Origin: Chthonobacter albigriseus
GTDB lineage: Bacteria; Pseudomonadota; Alphaproteobacteria; Rhizobiales; Pleomorphomonadaceae
Direction: 5' to 3'
Assembly (NCBI RefSeq): GCF_013839445.1
Contig: NZ_JACDIT010000009.1
Location: forward strand, 103,662-167,661
DNA length: 64,000 bases
A program made the position numbers and the translations under genes. Below, in pieces: positions 43,170 through 52,239 of this stretch. Each line of letters starts with the position of its first letter. The stretch's first letter is position 1. The notes under the pieces were generated by a model that was given only the letters and a program-made list of their open reading frames with translations, searched no databases and was not told the origin of the DNA.

Positions 43170-44120
43170 TCAGAGCACGGGCGTGGGAAGTGGGCGGCCA
43201 GCGAAATGCGCCGAGAGATTGTCGCGCAGCAGCTGCCCCATGGCTTTGCGGGTCTCGATCGTGCCGGACGCGTGGTGCGGCTGCAGCAGCACGTTCGACA
43301 GGGCGAGGAACCGCGGGTTGAGGTTCGGCTCCCCCTCGAACACGTCGAGCGCGGCTGATCCCAGCCGCCCGGTCTCCAGCGCGTCGAGCAGCGCGCCTTC
43401 ATCGACGTTCGAGGCCCGGCTGATGTTGATCAGCATGCCCTCCGGACCGAGTGCGTCGATCACCGCCGCCCCCGCGATATGCCGCGTTGCCGCCGACGCC
43501 GCCAGCGTCACGAACAGGAAGTCCGACCGGGCGGCGAGTTCCACGGGATCGGCCACATAGGCCCACCCGGGCGCGGCATAGGGCTTCTCCGTCACATTCG
43601 TATAGGCGATCGACATGTCGAAGCCGGCCAGACGCTTCGCCACCTCGTAGCCGATGCGTCCCAGCCCGAGCACCCCGGCTCGACGCCCCCATACTCGTCG
43701 CTTCAGCGGGTAGAGCCCCTTCGCCGCCCAGCTGCCGTCTCTCACCCAGGTCTCCGCCCCGATCATTCCGCGCGACAGGGTCAGCATCATCGCCACGCCA
43801 AGGTCGGCGACATCGTTGGTCAGCACGTCGGGCGTGTTCGTCACCCGGATGCCCCGCTCCCGGCAGGCGGCAAGATCCACCGCGTCGTAGCCGACGCCAT
43901 AGACCGAGATGACCTCGAGATTGGGGCAAGCCGCGATCATCGCCGCATTCGCACCGAGTTCGCCCCGCGTCGCGATCCCTCGCACCGACGGCCCAACTGC
44001 GGCCAGAAACGCAGCCTTGTCTGCGGCTTCGAAATAGCGGTGCATGACGAAAGCCTCGTCGAGAGGCACCTGGTCCCATTCAGGGTACGGGCCGACTTGC
44101 AGAACATCCGGGCGGGGCAC
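43170..44120 (-). CDS. D-isomer 2-hydroxyacid dehydrogenase (2-ketogluconate/glyoxylate reductase type)
   Basis: A 316-residue NAD(P)H-dependent 2-hydroxyacid dehydrogenase. The nucleotide-binding loop is AGVLGLGRIGYEVAKRL. The catalytic Arg is in LINISRASNVDEGALLDAL, the Glu in ALDVFEGEPN and the His in NVLLQPHHASGTIETR. The N-terminal substrate domain has VISVYGVGYDAVDLAACRERGIRVTNTPDVLTNDVADL. In this locus the likely reaction is reduction of 2-ketogluconate to gluconate, as for GhrB/TkrA enzymes. Start is GTG at 44120 with AGGAGAAG upstream; an ATG further upstream would lie across the operator at 44156. It is first in its operon. Confidence 0.88.
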   Translation of the reverse strand: MPRPDVLQVGPYPEWDQVPLDEAFVMHRYFEAADKAAFLAAVGPSVRGIATRGELGANAAMIAACPNLEVISVYGVGYDAVDLAACRERGIRVTNTPDVLTNDVADLGVAMMLTLSRGMIGAETWVRDGSWAAKGLYPLKRRVWGRRAGVLGLGRIGYEVAKRLAGFDMSIAYTNVTEKPYAAPGWAYVADPVELAARSDFLFVTLAASAATRHIAGAAVIDALGPEGMLINISRASNVDEGALLDALETGRLGSAALDVFEGEPNLNPRFLALSNVLLQPHHASGTIETRKAMGQLLRDNLSAHFAGRPLPTPVL

Positions 44121-44155
44121 AGTCTTCTCCTGGTTCGATTGCACCTTGACAGGTG

Positions 44156-44171
44156 ATGTTATCGATAACAT
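44156..44171. promoter_or_regulatory. GntR-type operator in the divergent dehydrogenase promoter
   Basis: ATGTTATCGATAACAT, a perfect 16-bp palindrome, and the best copy of the motif also seen at 40016 and 40074. It lies 36 bp before the 2-hydroxyacid dehydrogenase start and 46 bp before the gluconate 5-dehydrogenase start, so one bound repressor could control both operons. Confidence 0.85.
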
Positions 44172-44216
44172 AAACGCCATCGAAGCGGCTTGTCGAGACC
44201 GAAAACGGAGATGCAT

Positions 44217-44972
44217 GTGGCGAACGGATTGTTCGATCTCACCGGCCGGCGGGCCCTGGTCACCGGCTCGTCCCAGGGCATAGGCCTGGCGCTTGCCAAG
44301 GGCCTCGCCGAAGCCGGCGCCGAGGTCGTCCTCAACGGCCGCGACGAAGCCAAGCTCGCCGCCGCGGCCGCGACCGTTCCGGGCGCCCGCACCCTACCCT
44401 TCGACGCCACCGACCATGCCGCCGTCCGCGCGGCCGTCGACCGCTTCGAAGCTGAAGTCGGCCCGATCGATATCCTCGTCAACAACGCCGGCATGCAGCA
44501 CCGCGCGCCTCTGGAGGACTTCCCCGCGGATGCCTTCCAGCGACTCCTCCAGACCAACATCGCCACCGTGTTCAACGTCGGCCAGGCCGTCGCCCGGCAC
44601 ATGATCGGCCGCGGCGCCGGCAAGATCATCAACATCGCCTCGGTGCAGACCGCCCTCGCCCGCCCGTCCATCGCGCCCTACACCGCCACCAAGGGCGCGG
44701 TCGGCAACCTCACCAAGGGCATGGCCACCGACTGGGCCCGCCACGGCCTGCAGGTGAACGCCATCGCCCCCGGCTACTTCGACACGCCGCTCAACGCCGC
44801 CCTGGTCGCCGACACGGCCTTCTCAGCCTGGCTGGAGAAGCGGACCCCGGCCGGCCGCTGGGGCCGCGTCGAGGAACTCGTCGGCGCCTGCGTCTTCCTG
44901 GCGTCCGGCGCCTCCTCCTTCGTGAACGGACACGTGCTCTATGTCGACGGCGGCATCACGGCCTCGCTCTGA
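44217..44972 (+). CDS. idnO: Gluconate 5-dehydrogenase (SDR family, IdnO-like)
   Basis: About 251 residues, a classical short-chain dehydrogenase. The NAD(P) site is ALVTGSSQGIGLALAKGLAEAGAEVVLNGRD, then NNAG (ILVNNAGMQHRAPLEDFP). The catalytic Ser, Tyr and Lys are in INIASVQTALARPSIAPYTATKGAVGNLTKGMA. The C-terminus is NGHVLYVDGGITASL. The sequence is close to 5-ketogluconate reductases, which convert 5-ketogluconate to D-gluconate. The start is uncertain: GTG 44217 has GGAG at the proper distance, ATG 44211 abuts it. The end overlaps the gluconokinase gene by 32 bp, so the two are probably coupled. Confidence 0.9.
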   Translation: MANGLFDLTGRRALVTGSSQGIGLALAKGLAEAGAEVVLNGRDEAKLAAAAATVPGARTLPFDATDHAAVRAAVDRFEAEVGPIDILVNNAGMQHRAPLEDFPADAFQRLLQTNIATVFNVGQAVARHMIGRGAGKIINIASVQTALARPSIAPYTATKGAVGNLTKGMATDWARHGLQVNAIAPGYFDTPLNAALVADTAFSAWLEKRTPAGRWGRVEELVGACVFLASGASSFVNGHVLYVDGGITASL

Positions 44973-45471
44973 ACCCGGCCGGCTGGTGCTGATGGGCGTC
45001 GCCGGCAGCGGCAAGTCTACCGTCGGCGCAGCCCTGTCCGCCGCCCTCCGCGTGCCCTATGCCGACGGCGACGATCTCCACCCGGCCGAAAACATCGCCA
45101 AGATGAGCCGCGGCGAGCCGCTCACCGACGACGACCGCTGGCCGTGGCTCACCCTGGTCGCCGAGGCGCTCGCCGACGGCGCGCCGCTGATCATCGGCTG
45201 CTCGGCCCTGAAGCGGCGCTACCGCGACCACATCCGCGCCCGTGCCGGCGGCCCGGTCGTCTTCGTGCACCTCGCCGGCTCGCGCGCCCTGATCGAGGGC
45301 CGCATGGCCGTCCGGCCGGGTCACTTCATGCCCACCTCGCTGCTCGACAGCCAGTTCGCGGCGCTGGAACCACCCGCACCGGACGAGGCCGCCTTCACCG
45401 TCGACATCGCCGCGCCACTGCCCGTCGTCGTCGCGCAAATCGTGGCCGAACTGGAAGGAAGAGACCGATGA
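44941..45471 (+). CDS. gntK: Gluconokinase
   Basis: A 176-residue kinase that makes 6-phosphogluconate from gluconate and ATP, feeding the Entner-Doudoroff or pentose phosphate pathway. Walker A is LVLMGVAGSGKSTVGAAL. Family marks are YADGDDLHPAENIAKMSRGEPLTDDDRWPWL, GCSALKRRYRDHIR and RPGHFMPTSLLDSQFAALEPP. Length matches the GntK family (about 170-175). The start may be ATG 44941 or GTG 44986; the second begins right at the kinase fold. The stop overlaps the next gene (ATGA). This gene is the strongest evidence that the whole locus converges on gluconate. Confidence 0.95.
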   Translation: MSTAASRPRSEPGRLVLMGVAGSGKSTVGAALSAALRVPYADGDDLHPAENIAKMSRGEPLTDDDRWPWLTLVAEALADGAPLIIGCSALKRRYRDHIRARAGGPVVFVHLAGSRALIEGRMAVRPGHFMPTSLLDSQFAALEPPAPDEAAFTVDIAAPLPVVVAQIVAELEGRDR

Positions 45472-46355
45472 GCAACCGTCTCGCGCTGATCGGCGCCGGC
45501 GCGATGGGCGGCGCCATCGGCACCCGCCTACTGCAGACCGGCAACCGCCTCGCAGTCTTCGACCTCGACCCCGCCAAGGTCGCCCTGCTGGTAGAGAAAG
45601 GCGCTGTCGCGGCCGCTTCCGCCGCCGCCGCCGCGGCCGAGGCGGACGCCGTGATCCTCAGCCTCAACGCCGCCCGTATCGTCCGTGCCGCCCTGTTCAG
45701 TCCCGGAGGCGTCGCAGAGGGCGCGCGTCCCGGCACTCTCGTCATCGACATGTCCTCCATCGACCCGGAGTCGACCCGCTCGATCGCGGCCGAAGCCGCA
45801 GAGCGGGGCCTGCGCTTCGTCGACAGTCCGCTCTCCGGCGGCGCGCCCAAGGCGCTCGTCGGGCAGTTGACCCTGATGGCCGGCGGCTCGGCCGCCGATG
45901 TGGCCGCCGCCGAGGCGATCCTCCGCGACGTCGCCTCCAACATCACGCACATGGGCCCTTCCGGCGCAGGGCAGACCACCAAACTCATCAACCAGGTACT
46001 GTGCGGCCTAGGCTTCCTCGCCGTCGCCGAAGCGACCGCCCTCGCCGAAGCGGCTGGCGTCGACGCCGCGATGATCCCCAAGGCCCTGAAGGGCGGACGC
46101 GCCGACAGCGCCATCCTCCAGGAGTACATGCCTCGCTTCGTCGCCCGCGACTACCGGCGAACCGGCCGCATCGACAACATGGTCAAGGACCTCGCCGGCG
46201 CGCAGGACCTCGCCCGCGCCACGCACACCGCCATGCCGCTCACCGCCATCTGCGCGGAGATCCACCGCATGCTCACCGCCGCCGGCCTCGGCGGCGAGGA
46301 TCAGGCCGCCCTGATGGAATTCTTCAAGCGCCCCGACAAGGACATCGCCCCATGA
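45468..46355 (+). CDS. Beta-hydroxyacid dehydrogenase (3-hydroxyisobutyrate/tartronate semialdehyde reductase family)
   Basis: A 295-residue NAD(P)-dependent enzyme of the beta-hydroxyacid dehydrogenase family. The nucleotide loop is LALIGAGAMGGAIGTRLLQTG. The substrate motif is RFVDSPLSGGAPKALVGQLTLMAGG, and the catalytic Lys is in GPSGAGQTTKLINQVLCG. The family includes 3-hydroxyisobutyrate, tartronate semialdehyde and L-threonate dehydrogenases; which applies here is unclear, but a sugar-acid substrate fits the locus. It overlaps gntK by 4 bp (ATGA) and the next gene by 4 bp, so these genes form a tight operon. Confidence 0.87.
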   Translation: MSNRLALIGAGAMGGAIGTRLLQTGNRLAVFDLDPAKVALLVEKGAVAAASAAAAAAEADAVILSLNAARIVRAALFSPGGVAEGARPGTLVIDMSSIDPESTRSIAAEAAERGLRFVDSPLSGGAPKALVGQLTLMAGGSAADVAAAEAILRDVASNITHMGPSGAGQTTKLINQVLCGLGFLAVAEATALAEAAGVDAAMIPKALKGGRADSAILQEYMPRFVARDYRRTGRIDNMVKDLAGAQDLARATHTAMPLTAICAEIHRMLTAAGLGGEDQAALMEFFKRPDKDIAP

Positions 46356-46684
46356 TCACCCGCTACGCCCTGTTCGAGGGCGAGATCGCCGCCGGCCGCA
46401 CGCAGGACTTCCGCGACGCCATCCTCACCGAGGTGTTGCCCACCTGGAAGGCCTTCCCCGGTGCGCTCGCTGTCCGCGTCACCTTCGCCGAGGAACGGGA
46501 CGAGGGCGCTCCCGCCTATCCGCTGATCCTGGCGATCGACTACCCAGACCTCGCCGCCGTCGAGGCCGCGCTCGCCAGCCCGGCCCGCGCCGTCAGCCGC
46601 GCCGCCACCCAGGGCGTCCTCGCCCGCTTCTTCACCGGCCGCATCCACCACCACGTCACCACCGCCCACAGCTACGCCGTCTGA
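46352..46684 (+). CDS. Small alpha/beta-barrel (Dabb/EthD-like) protein of the gluconate operon
   Basis: A 110-residue protein starting MITRYALFEGEIAAGRTQDFRDAIL, then TWKAFPGALAVRVTFAEERD and PLILAIDYPDLAAVEAALASPARAVSRAATQGVLARFF. The pattern of a strand, a helix and a second strand-helix repeat with a late FxGRIHHHVT end resembles dimeric alpha/beta-barrel (ferredoxin-like) proteins. No catalytic residue is evident beyond several histidines (IHHHVTTAHSY). It overlaps the previous stop by 4 bp. The role in sugar-acid catabolism is unknown. Confidence 0.75.
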   Translation: MITRYALFEGEIAAGRTQDFRDAILTEVLPTWKAFPGALAVRVTFAEERDEGAPAYPLILAIDYPDLAAVEAALASPARAVSRAATQGVLARFFTGRIHHHVTTAHSYAV

Positions 46685-46755
46685 CCCCGTCGGCGGACTT
46701 GCCCGGTCCGGCTGCCCTTCGTGTACCCTTCCGCCCAGGAATCACGGCCGATGCG

Positions 46756-47772
46756 ATGAACCCGCCGAAGAGACAGCCGACCATGGCCGACGTCGCCCGC
46801 CGGGCGAACGTCTCGCCGATGACCGTGTCCCGCGCCTTCAAGCGTGACGCCTCGGTCAGCGACGCGACACGCGAGGCGATCCTCGCCGCCGCCGACGACC
46901 TCGGCTACGTCTTCGATTCCACCGCCTCCAACTTCCGCTCCCAGCGCAGCGACTTCGTCGCCGTCACCATTCCCTCGATCAACAACGCCAACTTCGCCGA
47001 CACCGTCGGCGGCTTGATCGAGGGATTGAAGGAATCAGGCCTTCAGACGCTGCTCGGCTACACCAACTACGACATCCAGGAGGAGGAGCGTCTGATCGAG
47101 CAGCTGCTGCGCCGCCGCCCCTGCGCCATCGTCGTCACCGGCGGCAAACACACCCCGCGGGCACGCCGCTTGTTGGAGAACGCTGGAATACCGGTCGTCG
47201 AGACCTGGGATCTGCCGGCAGCACCGATCGGTCATGTCGTCGGCTTCTCCAACGCCGCCGCCGTCCGGGCGATGGTCGACCACTTCGTCGAAGCCGGCCG
47301 CCGCCGCATCGCCTTCATCGGTGGCGACGCCGATCGCGACACGCGCGGTACCGACCGCCGCGCCGGCTTCGTCGCGGCCATGGAGGCGCACGGCTTGGAC
47401 GCTTCGCGCCTGATCGCCGCCGGCGCACCGCCGATCTCCATGCGCGAGGGCGCCGAGGCCATGGCCTTGCTGCTGGAGCGCTTTCCGGACACCGAGGCGG
47501 TGATCTGCGTCTCCGACCTCTCCGCCTTCGGCGCGCTCACCGAATGCCAGCGCCGCGGCGTTCCCGTGCCTGGGCGCATCGCCATCGGCGGCTTCGGCAA
47601 CTACGAGATCGGCGACGTTTGCGTGCCGAGCCTGACCACCATCGACCCCTACCCCCGCCTGATCGGCGAGGAGACCGCCGGCCTGATCCGACAGGCGCTC
47701 TCCGGCACGCTCACCGAGCCAACCCGGATCGGGATTTCCCCGCGCCTGGTGCTGCGCGAAAGCGCCAGTTGA
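46756..47772 (+). CDS. LacI-family regulator (GntR-like), second of two
   Basis: About 338 residues, with a LacI headpiece TMADVARRANVSPMTVSRAFKRDASVSDATREAILAAADDLGYV. The core has FVAVTIPSINNANFADTVGGLIEGLKESGLQ, RRPCAIVVTGGKHTPRARRLLENAGIPVVETWDL and AVICVSDLSAFGALTECQRRGVPVPGRIAIGGFGN. The VVETWDL phrase again suggests a gluconate-type repressor. It is the last gene of the plus-strand operon, 71 bp after the preceding stop. Whether it or the regulator at 40117 binds the palindromes is open; both headpieces are of similar type. ATG 46756 is used; ATG 46783 is also possible. Confidence 0.9.
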   Translation: MNPPKRQPTMADVARRANVSPMTVSRAFKRDASVSDATREAILAAADDLGYVFDSTASNFRSQRSDFVAVTIPSINNANFADTVGGLIEGLKESGLQTLLGYTNYDIQEEERLIEQLLRRRPCAIVVTGGKHTPRARRLLENAGIPVVETWDLPAAPIGHVVGFSNAAAVRAMVDHFVEAGRRRIAFIGGDADRDTRGTDRRAGFVAAMEAHGLDASRLIAAGAPPISMREGAEAMALLLERFPDTEAVICVSDLSAFGALTECQRRGVPVPGRIAIGGFGNYEIGDVCVPSLTTIDPYPRLIGEETAGLIRQALSGTLTEPTRIGISPRLVLRESAS

Positions 47773-47793
47773 CCTTTCGAACCGCCGCCGCGC

Positions 47794-48072
47794 TCAGCCC
47801 TCGCCCGCATCCCACGGCCATGCGCCGCTCCGCTCGCGTACGGCTTTCTTGGCCGCTTTCAAAAGCTTCTCGAACCCGGGCGCGAACGGTTCGGCAAGCG
47901 ACCGTTCCAGCACGGCCATCACCGCGTTGAGCGCCCAGAGCTCCGCATCGTCCTCGATCGCCTCCCGCAGCCCCTCGCCGTTCTCGTCCTCCAGCACACG
48001 CTGCAGGAACTCGAACAGCACCAGCGCCTCGTCGCGCTCCAGTGCAATCCCCACCGGTCCGTTGTCCGCCAT
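47794..48072 (-). CDS. Small acidic hypothetical protein
   Basis: About 92 residues (MADNGPVGIALERDEALVLF, then EFLQRVLEDENGEGLREAIE, DDAELWALNAVMAVLERSLA). It is helical and acidic, with no motif that I recognise; the repeating pattern of acidic helices is common for alphaproteobacterial small proteins of unknown role. It begins 37 bp after the Tam-like gene stop on the same strand. The start could also be ATG 48081, three codons upstream. Codon use is like that of its neighbours, so it is probably real. Confidence 0.6.
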   Translation of the reverse strand: MADNGPVGIALERDEALVLFEFLQRVLEDENGEGLREAIEDDAELWALNAVMAVLERSLAEPFAPGFEKLLKAAKKAVRERSGAWPWDAGEG

Positions 48073-48109
48073 CGACGCCACGCCTTCTGTCAGAGCCAGT
48101 CCGCCGTCG

Positions 48110-48874
48110 TCACCGCACGGCCACGATGAACACGCGCGGAAACCGCAGCAGCACCCGCCCGTCCGCCCGCCGCGGATAGGCCTCGGCGATCCGCGCCTGG
48201 TAGAGCGCCAGATACGCCGCCTGCTCCGCCGCGTCCAATCGGTCCAGGAACGGCTTCAGCCCCGTGCTTCGCACGAAGTCCACCACCGCCTCGGGCCCGG
48301 GCAGCGCGTGGTTGTACGCGGTGTGCCAGATCTCCAGCCGCCGCACCCGCGGCGCGAGCCGATCGTAGATCTCGCCCACCGACGCCAGCGGTGCCCGCGC
48401 CGCCCCAGCGAGCCGGTCGCCCCAACCGCCGGCGCGCGCCGCCTCCGTCATCAGCCGATGGCTCGGCTCGGTGACATTATCCGGCATCTGCACGGCCATC
48501 ACGCCACTGTCCGCAAGCAGCCCGACGAGCCGCTCCATCGCCGACAGCGGATCGGGCACCCACTGCAACACCGCATTGGCAAAGAAGAGGTCCACCGGCC
48601 CGTCTGGCTCCCACGTCGCCGCGTCACCGGCCACGAAGCGCGCCGAAGGCACCCGCGACCGCGCCGCCTCCAGCATCGCCGGCGAGGTGTCGAACCCCGT
48701 CACCGCCGCCTCCGTATACCGCCGCGCCAGCAGTTCGGTCGAGTTCCCCGGCCCGCAGCCGACATCCACCACCGCCCGCGCCTCGGCCAGCGGCACCGCG
48801 GCCAGCAGGTCCCGCGCCGCCCGCGTCCGCTCGTCCTCGAACGTCAGATAGGAGGAGGGAGACCAGTCGGACAT
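48110..48874 (-). CDS. tam: Trans-aconitate 2-methyltransferase-like enzyme
   Basis: A 254-residue class I methyltransferase. It opens with SPSSYLTFEDERTRAARDLL, as E. coli Tam does (xxYLxFxxERTRPAxDLL). Motif I is AVVDVGCGPGNSTELLARRY, followed by VTGFDTSPAMLEAARSRVP, DLFFANAVLQWVPDP, SGVMAVQMPDN, and the family end DGRVLLRFPRVFIVAVR. Tam methylates trans-aconitate, a spontaneous inhibitor of the citric acid cycle. ATG at 48874 is chosen by comparison with the family; the frame is open to 49123 without conserved content. Confidence 0.92.
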   Translation of the reverse strand: MSDWSPSSYLTFEDERTRAARDLLAAVPLAEARAVVDVGCGPGNSTELLARRYTEAAVTGFDTSPAMLEAARSRVPSARFVAGDAATWEPDGPVDLFFANAVLQWVPDPLSAMERLVGLLADSGVMAVQMPDNVTEPSHRLMTEAARAGGWGDRLAGAARAPLASVGEIYDRLAPRVRRLEIWHTAYNHALPGPEAVVDFVRSTGLKPFLDRLDAAEQAAYLALYQARIAEAYPRRADGRVLLRFPRVFIVAVR

Positions 48875-49130
48875 CGCTCGGCTCAAGGCTTGGGAGATCG
48901 GGAACCTGGGTGTCGGATCGCGGCCGGCGGTTCGCTGAGCGACTCGCCGTTGCTGAACGAAACCGTGCCGCGCTGCCCCCCAGTGCCAGCTTGGGCGGCA
49001 GCGATGTCGAATTGAACACACGCCACAACGAACAGAGCGGGACGAAGGAAGCCAGGTTGAAGAGGCTGCGCTCGAAACGGCTGCGAAAGACCGTTTCGGG
49101 GACGCCGTGCCCCCTTCCGCCATGAGCCCC

Positions 49131-50786
49131 CTACCGCGTTAGCGGCTTGTACTTGATCCGCCGCGGGTTCACCGAATCCGCCCCCAGCCGCCGCTTCTTG
49201 TCCTCTTCGTAGGCCTCGAAGTTACCCTCGAACCATTCCACGTGGCTGTCGCCCTCGAACGCCAAGATATGCGTCGCCAGCCGGTCCAGGAACATGCGAT
49301 CGTGGCTGATCACCACGGCGCAGCCGGCGAAATCCTCCAGCGCGTCTTCAAGCGCCGACAGCGTTTCCGTGTCGAGGTCGTTGGTCGGTTCGTCGAGCAG
49401 CAGCACGTTGGCCCCGCTCTTCAGCATCTTGGCGAGATGCACCCGGTTGCGCTGACCGCCGGAGAGCGAACCCACCTTCTGCTGCTGGTCGCCGCCCTTG
49501 AAGTTGAAGCTGGAGCAGTAGGCGCGGCTGTTCACGTCCTTCTTGCCGAGCGTGATCACGTCGAGCCCGCCGGAGATCTCCTCCCACACAGTCTTGTTCG
49601 GGTTGAGCGCGTCGCGGCTCTGGTCCACGTAGCCGAGCTGCACCGTCTCGCCCAGGCGGAAGCTGCCCGCGTCCGGCTTCTCCTGCCCCGTCACCATCCG
49701 GAACAGCGTGGTCTTGCCCGCGCCGTTCGGCCCGATGATGCCCACGATGCCGCCCGGCGGCAGCTTGAACGACAGGTTGTCGATCAGGAGCCGGTCGCCA
49801 TAGCCCTTGGAAAGCCCGTCCACCTCCAGCACCACGTCGCCGAGCCGCGGGCCGGGCGGAATGATGATCTGCGCGGTGCCGAGCGTCTGGCGCTCCTCGT
49901 TGCGGCGCAAGAGCTCGTCGTAGCTCTTGATACGAGCCTTGCTTTTGGCTTGCCGGGCCTTGGGGCTCGCCCCGATCCACTCGCGCTCGCGCTCGAGCGC
50001 CCGCTGCCGGGCGGCCTCTTCACGGCCTTCCTGCGCCAGGCGCTTGGCCTTGGCCTCCAGATAGGCCGAGTAGTTGCCCTCGTAGGGAATGCCGCGGCCG
50101 CGGTCGAGCTCCAGGATCCAGCCCGTCACGTTGTCCAGGAAGTAGCGGTCGTGGGTGATGATCAGCACGGCACCAGGGAACTCGCGCAGGTGCTTTTCCA
50201 GCCACGCCACCGATTCCGCGTCGAGATGGTTGGTCGGCTCGTCCAGGAGGATCAGGTCGGGCGCTTCCAGGAGCAGCCGGCAGAGCGCCACCCGGCGCTT
50301 CTCGCCGCCCGACAGCGTGGTCACGTCGGCGTCGCCCGGCGGGCAGCGCAGCGCGTCCATCGCCATCTCGACCTTGGAATCGAGGTCCCAGAGGTTCTTG
50401 GAATCGATGATGTCCTGCAGCTTGGCGGCCTTCTCGGCGTTCTCGTCCGAGTAGTCCATCATCAGCTCGTTGTACTGGTCGATCAGCGCCTTGTCCTTGG
50501 CGACCCCGTCCATAACGTTGCCGAGCACGTCCTTGGCCGGATCCAGCTGCGGTTCCTGCGCCAGGTAGCCCACCGTCGCGCCCTTGGCCAGCCACGCCTC
50601 GCCGGTGAACTCCTTGTCCATCCCGGCCATGATCCGAAGCAGCGTCGACTTGCCCGATCCGTTCGGCCCCAGCACGCCGATCTTGGCGTCCGGGTAGAAC
50701 TGCAGGTGGATGTTGTCGAGCACCTTCTTGCCACCACCATAGGACTTGGTGAGGCCGTGCATGTAATAGATGAACTCGCGCGCCAT
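49131..50786 (-). CDS. ettA: Energy-dependent translational throttle protein EttA (ABC-F)
   Basis: A 551-residue ABC-F protein with two ATPase domains and no membrane part. The first has Walker [18 protein letters not shown] and signature [16 protein letters not shown]; the second has [17 protein letters not shown] and [15 protein letters not shown]. The linker includes [16 protein letters not shown] and the arm region [23 protein letters not shown]. The C-terminus [17 protein letters not shown] is that of EttA. It binds the ribosomal E site and gates the first steps of elongation according to ATP/ADP. Monocistronic, length normal. Confidence 0.97.
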   Translation of the reverse strand: MAREFIYYMHGLTKSYGGGKKVLDNIHLQFYPDAKIGVLGPNGSGKSTLLRIMAGMDKEFTGEAWLAKGATVGYLAQEPQLDPAKDVLGNVMDGVAKDKALIDQYNELMMDYSDENAEKAAKLQDIIDSKNLWDLDSKVEMAMDALRCPPGDADVTTLSGGEKRRVALCRLLLEAPDLILLDEPTNHLDAESVAWLEKHLREFPGAVLIITHDRYFLDNVTGWILELDRGRGIPYEGNYSAYLEAKAKRLAQEGREEAARQRALEREREWIGASPKARQAKSKARIKSYDELLRRNEERQTLGTAQIIIPPGPRLGDVVLEVDGLSKGYGDRLLIDNLSFKLPPGGIVGIIGPNGAGKTTLFRMVTGQEKPDAGSFRLGETVQLGYVDQSRDALNPNKTVWEEISGGLDVITLGKKDVNSRAYCSSFNFKGGDQQQKVGSLSGGQRNRVHLAKMLKSGANVLLLDEPTNDLDTETLSALEDALEDFAGCAVVISHDRMFLDRLATHILAFEGDSHVEWFEGNFEAYEEDKKRRLGADSVNPRRIKYKPLTR

Positions 50787-50913
50787 GGTCGGTCCGTGGG
50801 CCTTCGATCAAGGGGGATTGTCTGGCGCGTCTTCTATCCCGCTGTTGTCCGCGATGGAAGAAGAAATGCCGCCCCTGAACGGTCCCGGCCCGGGACCCGC
50901 GCGCTGGCCCGCC

Positions 50914-52239
50914 TCACGCCGCGCTGATCTTCGCCACGAAGGCGCGCACGCTGTCCTCCAGGGACCGGGCCTGTGCGCCAAGGTCGCCGGCGAGCGATGT
51001 GACCTGGCCCGCCACGCTGGCGGTTTCCGACGATCCCATCTGCACGCTGTCCAGCGAGGCGGTCACCTGGTCGGTGTTGCGCGCCGCGCCCTGGACGCTG
51101 GCTGCGATCTCGCGTGTCGCCGCGCCCTGCTCCTCCACCGCTGCGGCGATCGCGGCGCCGATCCGCGCCACCTCGTCGATCGTCGAGGAAATTCCCTGGA
51201 TGTCGATGACCGACCGCCGCGTCGCCTCCTGGATCGCCGAGATCTGGTGCGTGATCTCGCCCGTCGCCTTGGAAGTCTGCGCGGCGAGGCTCTTCACCTC
51301 CGCAGCCACCACCGCGAAGCCCTTGCCGAGTTCGCCCGCGCGCGCCGCCTCGATGGTGGCGTTCAACGCCAGGAGGTTCGTCTGCTCGGCGATCTCGCTG
51401 ATCAACTGGATCACCGACCCGATCTTCTCCGCCGCCCCGGCCAGCATCTGCACCGAATCCGACGTCCGCCGCGCACCCTCCACCGCCCGGTCCGCCACCG
51501 CCTGCGAGGCCGTCGCCTGCCGCCCGATCTCGTTGATGGAGACGTTCAGCTCTTCCGTCGCCGCCGCCGACGAATTGATGCCGTCCGCGGTCTGCTCCTG
51601 CAGCCCGGCGATGGTCATCACCTTGGTGGTGGTCGCCTCGGCGTCCTTGCTCAGCCGGCTCGCCGACGAACCGAGCGCCTGCGCCGCCTTGTTCACGGCC
51701 CCGAGCACGATCTCCACCGAACCCTCGAACTCCCGGATCGCCCGGTCCGTGGCACTGAACCGCTCCTTCTCCCGGTCCACCATCGCGTCGTTGTAGACCC
51801 GGATGGCGATGCTGATGTCCAGCAGCACGGCCCGCTGCACGGAGGCGATCATCCGGGTCGCCCGGGTCGCGCTCCAGCGGTGCTTGCGGGCGACCGCCTC
51901 GGCCATCTCGGCCAGGAGGTCGTTGTACCCGGCGATGTAGCTGTCCGGCTCGAGCCCCGCCTTCACATGGGCAAATCCCACCCGCCGTACGCTCTGCGCA
52001 TATTCGGCGTCAAAATCCGCCTTGAAGAGGCGCGCCCAATGTTGCCGCTGAGCGGCCATCAGGCGCGGCTGCTGGTTGCCGATGATTGCCGCCATCTTCG
52101 GAAAGGTCGACCATTTCGCGTAGAAGCGGGCCAGCGCCGCGTCGAGCACGCCGTCGATGATCGGCCATGCAGCCCGGATATCGGCCTTTGCGGCCTCGTC
52201 GATACCGTAAGCCATGAGATCGATGGGCTGCGCGCTCAT
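50914..52239 (-). CDS. Globin-coupled chemoreceptor (HemAT-like)
   Basis: A 441-residue soluble receptor. The N-terminal 170 residues form a sensor globin (protoglobin-like): [23 protein letters not shown], then the probable haem-binding H91 in [25 protein letters not shown]. The signalling domain has no TM segment or HAMP; its tip is [20 protein letters not shown]. HemAT proteins sense oxygen and direct aerotaxis. ATG at 52239 (MSAQPIDLM) is used. It is isolated from the chemosensory operon at the left end and probably signals through another CheA. The upstream 620 bp hold no gene. Confidence 0.93.
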   Translation of the reverse strand: MSAQPIDLMAYGIDEAAKADIRAAWPIIDGVLDAALARFYAKWSTFPKMAAIIGNQQPRLMAAQRQHWARLFKADFDAEYAQSVRRVGFAHVKAGLEPDSYIAGYNDLLAEMAEAVARKHRWSATRATRMIASVQRAVLLDISIAIRVYNDAMVDREKERFSATDRAIREFEGSVEIVLGAVNKAAQALGSSASRLSKDAEATTTKVMTIAGLQEQTADGINSSAAATEELNVSINEIGRQATASQAVADRAVEGARRTSDSVQMLAGAAEKIGSVIQLISEIAEQTNLLALNATIEAARAGELGKGFAVVAAEVKSLAAQTSKATGEITHQISAIQEATRRSVIDIQGISSTIDEVARIGAAIAAAVEEQGAATREIAASVQGAARNTDQVTASLDSVQMGSSETASVAGQVTSLAGDLGAQARSLEDSVRAFVAKISAA

